Positions 23,342-30,871 of a stretch of 47,433 bases of DNA are shown piece after piece. The stretch's first letter is position 1. Each line of letters starts with the position of its first letter. Origin of the DNA: an uncultured Lentisphaerota bacterium (GTDB taxonomy: Bacteria; Verrucomicrobiota; Kiritimatiellia; CAIQIC01); NCBI GenBank assembly GCA_903912445.1, contig CAIWHP010000165.1, positions 1-47,433 of the forward strand, given 5' to 3'. Made by a program: the position numbers and the translations under genes. The notes under the pieces were generated by a model that saw only the letters and a program-made list of their open reading frames with translations, was not told the origin of the DNA and ran no database searches.

Positions 23342-26300
23342 TTATTCGAACCTGAACAACCCCCACAGTTTGGGCTGAAGCATCGCTTCGCTCGGCACGT
23401 CGGACATGATGTTCGTGTTCTTGTTCGACCAGTAGACACGGTTCGAGGCACGCGTGCCGGTCTGGTCGCTCAACACCCGCCCCACATCGCCGAGGGTTTC
23501 CTTGAGATCGGCCGGATCCAGATGGAGCGACTTCAGCGGCACGGCCGCCTCGATCAGCACCATGCTGTTCTGACGGGCCACCGCGATTTTCGCTTCCGGC
23601 AGAATCGACACGCGGTCGCACCAGATGGTCCGGACCGGCGAACTGAAGGGCACGCGCTCGCCCTTGTATCCGGCGATCTTGAAGTCGTACAGCACGCACA
23701 CAGGCTTGCCGTCGAACATCGCGAAGCTCAGACGGATATCCCCTTCGCCCGCTTCCGAGCGCGGTTTGAGCCCTTTCTTCGTCTGCAGCATCACGTCCAG
23801 AACGTCGCCGGTCTTGAACAGTTCCATGGGATTGACGCCTTTGTTCTCGAACACGGCTTTGTCGTCCTGTCCGCGGAAATGGATGTACAGATTCTGCGAG
23901 TCGTAGGCGAGCGCGAACCCGTCGATGCGTTGGGGTTTCCCCCACTCCTTGTCGTGGGCATCGACGGTGATGCTTCCGTCGGTCACTTTCCGGACGCTGT
24001 AGATCTTGGGCTGCGCGGTTTTGAGGATTTCATCCTGACGGCGCTGCTGGGCCTCGGCGACGGTTTCCGGCGTGACGGCGAGCGTACTGCCCGCAAGCCG
24101 CTGGATCTGGTCGAGCCCGGCGAGTTCGACCACGGAACAATGGTTCTTGCCAACGACGTACACGAACTTCTCGCGGCCGTCCGGACCGACCGTCTTCTGA
24201 AGCAGCCCGCCAAAGTGTTCGTCGTAGAGACTGGTCTCGGCGAGAACTTCGGGAGTCGGCGGTTTGGGACCATTCCACAGGAATTCTGCCACGCGCTGGT
24301 CGCGGAAGACACGGTCGATGTAGAGTCCGTCGTCAGCCGTCATCAGATAGGTGCAACCAAGATTGGAATTGAAGGCGACGACTTCGCCGAGTTCCTTGTT
24401 GACAGGCACCACGCCCCAGACGCGGCAAGGTGCGATCAAGACGCCGGGTTCATCCCCACGGGCGGTGGTGGCATGCCCAGCGTGCAGTCCGGGCCACTGG
24501 TTGCGGTAGCTCCACTTGACCTTGCCTTCGGGCGTGACGCAGGTGAGCGGACGACCGAGGATGATGGCATTGTTCTGCGAATCGGTGATGAGGCCTTGGC
24601 CGCTGCCCGGCACGGTGTTCGAGGGAACGGCGTAGAGCGGATATCCGTGTTTCGTGAATCCGCTGGGGGTGAAGAACACGGCGCGATTGTTGCCGGCGTT
24701 GGCGGCCGCGACAAAATTGCCGTTCATCCGCCAGTTCCAAGCGGCGTTGGCGCTTTCGAGCAGTTTGCCTTCGTATTCGAGCTTGCCGAACTTGAGTTCA
24801 TCGACTCCGACTTTCCCATCGTCATTGAGATCCGTCCAGGTGAAGAATTTCTGATCGGGAGTGTATCCGGGAATATGCTTCACCAGGAAGTCAGTGTTGG
24901 TGTTGTTTGTGTCTTCTTTGAGCTTGCCGCCGACCATTTTCTTCGGAGGCGGCGGTTCGCCGAAGGTCGTCCGGAGAGAAACCGCGGAGCCCATCGCCGC
25001 GACGGGTTGGACGATTCCCTTTTTGTAGAGCCACAGGACCAGCACGGGGTGGCCGTGGGGGTGCATATAGCTGGTGAACCAGAGATCGCCTTTCGCGCGG
25101 AAGGCGTAGCTGGGGTAGTTGCCGTCCTTGCCGAGGGCGGACCTATGGATGAAGCTGGCGATGTTGGTGTTGTCGATGCGGTAGGTCATGTTGAGGGGCG
25201 TGACGGTGCCGGTCACGGGATCGCGGCGGAACTCCATGCCTTTGTAGAAGGCGCGGGTTTCGTCGGCAGGGTCGAGGCTGCCATCGCCGCCGTACTGGGT
25301 GGGCCCGTAAACAGCTTTGACGCACTTGGCCGTCTGCGGATCCCAGATGCTCACGCGGCGCGTCCAGTCGGTATGCTCCGTGACCCAGACACGGCCATCC
25401 GAGGCGACTTCCACACCGAATGGCTCTTCGAGGTTGTCGTTGTCGAACGCACCGGGTTCGCGGCGGCCGGGTTTGCCGAGGGTCAAGAATTTGCGTCCCT
25501 CGGGGGTATAGCCGAAGACCTGGTGCAGAGGCGCCCCTTCGCCGATATAGAGGTTGCCCTTGGCATCGATGCCGAGACCGAGCGGATTGACGAGCTTATC
25601 CTTGATAAGGGTTTTGACCTCATAGGTCTTCAGATCGATCGTGACGATGTCGCGGCCACTGACGGCGACGAGACGGTCCGGCCCATACCGACGGATACGG
25701 CCGGGCGCTGGCAAGGAAATCTCCTTGATGAGCACGGGCTTGAGTTCATCGAACTGCTTTTTTACGGTGGCCCAGCTGAAACCGCGGGGTTTGGCGCGCA
25801 GGCCGACGGAGATGTCGAAAACCATGATGGTGTTGGTCTTGGCGAAGGCCGCAAAGGCGCGGTCGCCGACGACCTGGAAGCCGGAGACGCCGTTGTTCTT
25901 GAAGAATCCCTTGGATTGTTTGAGTTCGCGCTGAAAAACTTTTTTGGAGGCCTTTGTCTTGGTATTGATCTGGAGGATGGCCTGATTGTCGCCGATCCAG
26001 CCGCCTTCGCAGAAACCATAGTAATAGTCGCCGTCGGCGCAGATTTCGGAAGGAATGGCCAACCAGATGCGGTCGATGCCCCAGAGCTTCTTGGCGGAGT
26101 TGTCGACTTCAATGATGGAGTCGCCCATCTCGGCGAACGCGCCGAGCCACATCTTATCCCCGACGCGGCAGATCGTGCGCGGGGGTTCGTGGTCGGCGAG
26201 CCAGCCGCCGTCGCGGTCCGGGGTCTGCCACGCGACGTTGTTCAGCGGCATGGGGTAGTAGCTGTACTGGTACGAAACTTTGAGTCCCGGCACGTAAAGC

Positions 26301-27505
26301 CCCTTCCACGAATACTGGCCGGGCTCGGTGACGGGATTTCCCGCGATGTCGGTGAGGTCCCAGTAGACGGTGTGCGTGCCTTTGCGAAACTCGACGCCCG
26401 CGACGGGGTTGGCGACGACGTCGCCCTTCTCGTTGCGGATCTGCACGGTGACCTTGCCGGAATCCGGAATCGTGAACTGCACGGGCACGCGGCCTTTGGT
26501 TTTGCGCGCGACCGGTACGGGGGCATCGCCGAGCGCCTGCAGTGCGAGCACTTCGCCGAGTCCGATCTGCTTCACACCGCCGGTACACACAAGGCGCACC
26601 GCGCGGGTCTTCACTTCACGCCCGAAATCGAACAGCGAAAACGCGCGGAAGGCGCCCTCTTTCGACCAACTGCCGGAGCAGAGTTCCCAACCGTCCCGGG
26701 CGAAGCGGGGATCGCCGGAACCTGTGTAGATTTCCACGCGTACGTTCCCGAGGCTCTTTTCGTTGCGGCCGCGTAGGAGACCGAGAAGGCGAAGAGATTG
26801 ATCGTCGTTCCAACTGAGCAGAACCGATTCGGGCGCGTCCGCGGTGATGTCCTGATCACGCGGGGCGGAGAAAAAGTTCCGGTCTCTATCGATGAATCCG
26901 TCAGTGAGGGTTTCGGGACGGTTGAGCCAGCCGAGGGGACGGAACCCCGTACTGAGCTTGTCCGCAGAGCTGACCGTGACAACGGCGTCCTCCGCGACGT
27001 TCACAACCCGCAACGGCAGAATCGAAACGAACGGCAATTCCGCGCCGTATGCGGCTTTACCCAAACCGAACCCGGCCCACTGGCTTCCGGGCGCGGCAGC
27101 CTTGTTGGCGCCACCTTGGACTTTCTTCAATTTGAGGGGGAGACGGAAGACGAGCGAAGTACGGGTTTCGCCGGGAGCGAGAGGTTCCAGCGTGAGTTTG
27201 TCGTCGATATACGAGAGAACGGTGACATTGCGAAGCGGAGCCTCTGGCGTGAGCGTGAAGACGGCTTCGCCTTCGTGGTTCGTATCGGCCGTTTTCCAAT
27301 CGGTGATTTCCCAACCGTAGGAGGTCTTCTGGACCTGCGGCTCGACCGCGCCGGGCTCGGCAACTCCGCGCACGCCCGCAGAAAGCTTCAAGGGCACATT
27401 ACTCAACGCCTCGGCAGCAACCGGTTCCCGAGCGTCTGCCGTCGTCAGTGACGCGGAAACGAATAGGAATGACGCCGTTATCAAGACCGCAGTGGTGTTT
27501 CGCAT
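23342..27505 (-). CDS. Very large secreted NHL/beta-propeller protein with Ig, EF-hand and CBM9-like modules
   Basis: Secreted protein of 1387 aa; signal MRNTTAVLITASFLFVSASL is not of the cassette type used by its neighbours. Residues about 350-400 look like a FlgD-type Ig domain (VTVQIRNEKGDVV...VYWDLTD). From about 430 to 1150 there are NHL/SMP-30-like propeller strands such as LGLGIDAKGNLYIGEG and PFGVEVASDGRVWVTEH. An EF-hand-like loop, DLNDDGKVGVDEL, sits at about 889-902. The C-terminal 210 residues resemble CBM9 (ITVDAHDKEWG, FALAYDSQNLYIHFRGQDD). No catalytic family is evident; a surface glycan-binding or lactonase-like role is possible. GAGGAGAA lies just upstream of ATG 27505. The leader carries palindromes and an orphan signal peptide. 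Confidence 0.75.
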   Translation of the reverse strand: MRNTTAVLITASFLFVSASLTTADAREPVAAEALSNVPLKLSAGVRGVAEPGAVEPQVQKTSYGWEITDWKTADTNHEGEAVFTLTPEAPLRNVTVLSYIDDKLTLEPLAPGETRTSLVFRLPLKLKKVQGGANKAAAPGSQWAGFGLGKAAYGAELPFVSILPLRVVNVAEDAVVTVSSADKLSTGFRPLGWLNRPETLTDGFIDRDRNFFSAPRDQDITADAPESVLLSWNDDQSLRLLGLLRGRNEKSLGNVRVEIYTGSGDPRFARDGWELCSGSWSKEGAFRAFSLFDFGREVKTRAVRLVCTGGVKQIGLGEVLALQALGDAPVPVARKTKGRVPVQFTIPDSGKVTVQIRNEKGDVVANPVAGVEFRKGTHTVYWDLTDIAGNPVTEPGQYSWKGLYVPGLKVSYQYSYYPMPLNNVAWQTPDRDGGWLADHEPPRTICRVGDKMWLGAFAEMGDSIIEVDNSAKKLWGIDRIWLAIPSEICADGDYYYGFCEGGWIGDNQAILQINTKTKASKKVFQRELKQSKGFFKNNGVSGFQVVGDRAFAAFAKTNTIMVFDISVGLRAKPRGFSWATVKKQFDELKPVLIKEISLPAPGRIRRYGPDRLVAVSGRDIVTIDLKTYEVKTLIKDKLVNPLGLGIDAKGNLYIGEGAPLHQVFGYTPEGRKFLTLGKPGRREPGAFDNDNLEEPFGVEVASDGRVWVTEHTDWTRRVSIWDPQTAKCVKAVYGPTQYGGDGSLDPADETRAFYKGMEFRRDPVTGTVTPLNMTYRIDNTNIASFIHRSALGKDGNYPSYAFRAKGDLWFTSYMHPHGHPVLVLWLYKKGIVQPVAAMGSAVSLRTTFGEPPPPKKMVGGKLKEDTNNTNTDFLVKHIPGYTPDQKFFTWTDLNDDGKVGVDELKFGKLEYEGKLLESANAAWNWRMNGNFVAAANAGNNRAVFFTPSGFTKHGYPLYAVPSNTVPGSGQGLITDSQNNAIILGRPLTCVTPEGKVKWSYRNQWPGLHAGHATTARGDEPGVLIAPCRVWGVVPVNKELGEVVAFNSNLGCTYLMTADDGLYIDRVFRDQRVAEFLWNGPKPPTPEVLAETSLYDEHFGGLLQKTVGPDGREKFVYVVGKNHCSVVELAGLDQIQRLAGSTLAVTPETVAEAQQRRQDEILKTAQPKIYSVRKVTDGSITVDAHDKEWGKPQRIDGFALAYDSQNLYIHFRGQDDKAVFENKGVNPMELFKTGDVLDVMLQTKKGLKPRSEAGEGDIRLSFAMFDGKPVCVLYDFKIAGYKGERVPFSSPVRTIWCDRVSILPEAKIAVARQNSMVLIEAAVPLKSLHLDPADLKETLGDVGRVLSDQTGTRASNRVYWSNKNTNIMSDVPSEAMLQPKLWGLFRFE

Positions 27506-27523
27506 GGGAATTCTCCTCGTCAG

Positions 27524-27685
27524 TTATTCGCCTTGTCTTGTTCCTCGCTCTGGTTCTCCATTCATTTCCAAAGGTTGGAAGTTGCCCACCTGACTTTTCC
27601 CAAGGCTTGGAAATTCACAGACGCGACTTTGCGCGGCGAGCGGTGCGAGCAGCAGGGCGGTGCTGAGTGTGAGGGTGTGCTTCAT
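27524..27685 (-). pseudogene. Orphan signal-peptide cassette (53 codons) in the leader of the NHL gene
   Basis: ATG 27685 opens an excellent copy of the shared signal peptide (MKHTLTLSTALLLAPLAA). The frame then passes through two TTCCAA/TTGGAA palindromes and stops at 27524, 18 nt before the NHL gene start. The residues after the signal look random, so no mature protein is evident. It lies 12 nt beyond the stop of the 27698-30820 gene, as a normal operon gene would. It may be the beginning of a gene whose body has been replaced by repeats. Confidence 0.55.
27566..27612. repeat. Pair of TTCCAA...TTGGAA palindromes
   Basis: TTCCAAAGGTTGGAA at 27566-27580 and TTCCCAAGGCTTGGAA at 27597-27612, about 60-105 nt upstream of the NHL gene start. 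They match the motif at 8147-8224 and 33891-33937. Confidence 0.8.
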
Positions 27686-27697
27686 GATTATCGTTGT

Positions 27698-30600
27698 TCA
27701 TCGCTCGATTCTTAGATGAGTCAGGCCATCGAGCTTGAATTGTATGTCGCGGGGTTCTTCATTCACGGTGGCGTCGGTGCCGGTGACGCGGAGGTGGCCG
27801 GTCAGCTTGTGTTCAAAATGTAGCGTGACGTTGCCCTGGCCGCTGAGGGTAAGTTCGAGCAAGTGGGCGGCGAAGTGGGTGACGCAGGTGTTCACGGGAT
27901 GGTCGGTTTGCAGGGTGATGGGGAGGCGGACGAGGATGGCGGTTTGACCGGGGGTGAGATTCAAGTCGGTGCGGGTGCCGGATTTGTCGGCGGTGGTGAG
28001 TTGGGCGTGCGGGGTCAGGCGGCCGCGGGCATCGAAGAGGCGGATGTCGTGGAGGTGATGGTCTTGCGGCCAGCCGTGGATGCCGGAGTTCATAGTGACG
28101 ATGCGTTCGCGGCCTTGGATGCGCCCCGCGTGGATGGACTCGATGGTGAGCGGATACATCTCCGCCGTGATCATGCGGTGGGTGAGAAAGGAGGCGCTAC
28201 CCGTATACCAGTAGTAGGTGTAGAAACTGCCCCAGCCGAGCTTGGCGCGGATGTCGTCATAGATCATTTGCGTCGTGCTGATCTGGGTGGGGTTGGCGAG
28301 GCCGTGCGGCGCGGGGCTGAGGTGCAGGCTGGCGCAGCGGGCGTCGCCATCGTTCGTCTCCGCCGCCCAATAGGCCGCCTGCCTGGCGAAGGTGCGCGGC
28401 ACGGTGCTCATGTGATTGATCCACACGCGTCCGCCCTTGGCATTGATGCGGCGGATGTATTCGAGGAGCACGTCTTTGCCGAGGGCGGCGGCAATACCCC
28501 ATTTGCGGCGGATGGTTTTCGTGGCGGGGTCGAGTTCGACGGAGAAGCCGTCCCACGGTGCGAGCGTGCGCACGTATCCGGTGGGGAAATCGCCCATGCC
28601 CGCCGCATAGCCGGAGAGCAGTCCATCGGCCCACACCATGCCGACGCCGATGCGATCCATCATGAAGTCCGCGCTCTTGAGCAGGTCTTTGCCGAAGCTG
28701 TTCTGCATCGTCGCGTAGTAGGGAAAGAAGGCCCAGCCTTCGCGGCGTCGATTCTCGCCGAGGTAGCGCGCGTAGTTGCCATACATGTCGTGCTTGCCGG
28801 AGGCGGCGAGCATGAGCGAGTCGGCGTAGAGCTTGCCGGGCTGATCCGTGGCGTAGATGTTGTAGGCCACGTGGAAGCCGGGAACGAGGCTGGGGTAGTG
28901 CGACTTCCAATCCGCGTAGTTCTTCCGCAGCGCCTCGCTTTCCTTCGGATTGTTCACGAACTCGATACCTTGGAATGAGAGTCCTGGGTCGTCGGCCACC
29001 TTGGTGAGACAACCGGAGGAGGCATACTTGAGGCCGCCATATTTCACCAAAGGCTCGGGCGGCGCCATGCGCCCCCACACGCCGCTGTGCGACATCGCGA
29101 GACAGCCGTCCACGGTCAGGCCATTGAGCCCTTCATCGCGGCGGATGGCGTTGATGAGGTCGTAGTAGTCCGTGGTCGCGAGCGGATAGATGGCCCATTC
29201 CAGCGTATGCGCCGCGCCTTTGGCGATGCCGAGCCCGGCAATCTTCGCGCCGCCCGCGCGACCTTCCACATACGTCGCCTGGGTGAGCTGATAGACATCA
29301 TCGAGCGGCACCAAGCCGAGGCCGTGATCCTTCGCCCGCACGAACAGCGGCGGGACGGGAGCGGCGAGGGCTTGTAGTTCCACACCCTGTTTGTCCCGCG
29401 CATCCACACGATTGTCCAAGGCGAGGCCGAGGTCGGCATCGGTCAGGTTTTCGATACGGTCTTGGACAAGGATGCGGCTCGGCTGCGGCGTGAGTTCGCG
29501 CGTAATGCGGTAGTGCTTTCCTATCGCCACGATGCGGTGGCCGTGCGTGCCCAGCTTCTCCGTCGTCACCGTCCACGTTTTTTCTCCCGCAACGTCCGGC
29601 GCGTCGGCGACCACGAGCCGATTCTCCCCGCCCTGTGGATAGCTGAACGACGACTCCACCGGATACGACTGCGCCCCGATACGCATCGCGAAGCCGCCAC
29701 CCCGGCTCACCTCCAGCGAGTAAGCCGCCGGACCCGGCACGCCGGGCAATGGCCCCGCCGTGCGCTCCATCGGCGGAGGCAACTGCGGCGGAGTCTCGGG
29801 ATGCGCAAACGCGATCACTTCCTCCGCCCTCACCTTGTCGCCAGCGCGCACGGACACCGCCACCGTGCAGGCACCGACGGCGAGCGGGCCAAGGTCGAAG
29901 CGGAAATCTTCGCCCCCCGACTCCGCCACCGCCGTTCGCTCCAGTTCCTGCGCCGGCTTTCCATCCGCCCCGCGCAACACCGCCACCACGCGCTCCGCTT
30001 TCCCCAGCGGCAAGACGCCTCGCAGGTCCGCCTCGATGATGGCTTCGAGCGTGTCGCGATAGATGAACGGCTGCAGATGCAGCTTCCCGAGCCACGAGCG
30101 GTCCGTGCCGAACCGCTCCGCGCCCGCCGCATACAGCGCGACGACCTCGCCCGCGGAAAGCACGCCAGCGTAGAGCCGCGCCTCGCTCATGATGCCCGCC
30201 AGCGATTGCTCCGCCGCGCTCAAGGTGAACGGCGCGCGGCCCGGCGGCAAATCCTGGTAGGTGTTCACCTCCGCGTCCTTTTTCCCATCCACAAAAATGG
30301 ACACCTGCTCGCCCTGCTTCACCACCGTGATGAATTGAAACCGGTCCTTCGCCAGCGCCGACTTCGAGAAGCCCTGCCTTGGCGCAACTTCCTTCGGCCC
30401 CCGGCTGGAGCGTGCATAAAGCCGCCCTGAGCGCCCATCGATGCGGCAGTTGAATCCCGACAGCCGATACTCCTCCCAGGTGAAGAGATGCCAGTTCGCG
30501 TTCTTGTCCGGAAAGGTCTCCGCCAACGGCTTCACCCACGCGGAGAACGAAAAATCCCCGCTCCGCTTCAAAGCCGCCACGTCGCCGAAATCCACGAAGC

Positions 30601-30820
30601 TCTTGTTCGCACCAAACCGCAGCCCAAACCCATCCCCCACCCGCACCCACTCTGCGCCGTGAATCGTGCCGTCATGCTTGTTCCCGCTCCTATCGTGCAG
30701 TACCTCTCCCGAGCCTTCCTCGAAGGACCAATGCGCGATGAGCGCGGGCTCTTGGTCAGCGGGGACTGCGACCAGCGGTGCCAGCAGCAGGACGGTGAGG
30801 GTGAGGAATGTGAGCTTGAT
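27698..30820 (-). CDS. Secreted LamG plus TIM-barrel glycosidase-like protein with an apparent ATC start
   Basis: Predicted secreted protein of 1040 aa. The frame is open upstream of the first GTG (30646) back to codon ATC at 30820-30818. From there it encodes a typical signal (KLTFLTLTVLLLAPLVAVPA) and the classic LamG opening LIAHWSFEEGSGEVLHDRSG, with AGGAG five bases before the ATC. No ATG, GTG or TTG lies between, so a GTG start would remove both the signal and the LamG start. Residues about 25-230 are LamG. The body (about 550-950) looks like a TIM barrel (MVWADGLLSGY, GRVWINHMSTV, FYTYYWYTGSASF), preceded and followed by beta-sandwiches. I cannot name a CAZy family. ATC may be a rare start or a start-killing mutation. 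Confidence 0.7.
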   Translation of the reverse strand: MKLTFLTLTVLLLAPLVAVPADQEPALIAHWSFEEGSGEVLHDRSGNKHDGTIHGAEWVRVGDGFGLRFGANKSFVDFGDVAALKRSGDFSFSAWVKPLAETFPDKNANWHLFTWEEYRLSGFNCRIDGRSGRLYARSSRGPKEVAPRQGFSKSALAKDRFQFITVVKQGEQVSIFVDGKKDAEVNTYQDLPPGRAPFTLSAAEQSLAGIMSEARLYAGVLSAGEVVALYAAGAERFGTDRSWLGKLHLQPFIYRDTLEAIIEADLRGVLPLGKAERVVAVLRGADGKPAQELERTAVAESGGEDFRFDLGPLAVGACTVAVSVRAGDKVRAEEVIAFAHPETPPQLPPPMERTAGPLPGVPGPAAYSLEVSRGGGFAMRIGAQSYPVESSFSYPQGGENRLVVADAPDVAGEKTWTVTTEKLGTHGHRIVAIGKHYRITRELTPQPSRILVQDRIENLTDADLGLALDNRVDARDKQGVELQALAAPVPPLFVRAKDHGLGLVPLDDVYQLTQATYVEGRAGGAKIAGLGIAKGAAHTLEWAIYPLATTDYYDLINAIRRDEGLNGLTVDGCLAMSHSGVWGRMAPPEPLVKYGGLKYASSGCLTKVADDPGLSFQGIEFVNNPKESEALRKNYADWKSHYPSLVPGFHVAYNIYATDQPGKLYADSLMLAASGKHDMYGNYARYLGENRRREGWAFFPYYATMQNSFGKDLLKSADFMMDRIGVGMVWADGLLSGYAAGMGDFPTGYVRTLAPWDGFSVELDPATKTIRRKWGIAAALGKDVLLEYIRRINAKGGRVWINHMSTVPRTFARQAAYWAAETNDGDARCASLHLSPAPHGLANPTQISTTQMIYDDIRAKLGWGSFYTYYWYTGSASFLTHRMITAEMYPLTIESIHAGRIQGRERIVTMNSGIHGWPQDHHLHDIRLFDARGRLTPHAQLTTADKSGTRTDLNLTPGQTAILVRLPITLQTDHPVNTCVTHFAAHLLELTLSGQGNVTLHFEHKLTGHLRVTGTDATVNEEPRDIQFKLDGLTHLRIER

Positions 30821-30871
30821 GGTGGCTCCTATTAAGGGTTGCCTGTTTGGTATCGAGTCAGGCGCATCGCA

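Noticed and set aside
22508-26776. A 1422-codon open frame on the plus strand opposite the pyruvyl-transferase-like and propeller genes
   Set aside because: It has no recognisable domain, odd composition (many charged and alanine-valine runs) and lies antisense to clear coding sequence. Long antisense frames are expected in GC-rich DNA with strong third-position bias.
27698-30646. GTG 30646 as the start of the LamG protein
   Set aside because: It would remove the signal peptide and the first LamG strand, both clearly encoded in frame upstream.
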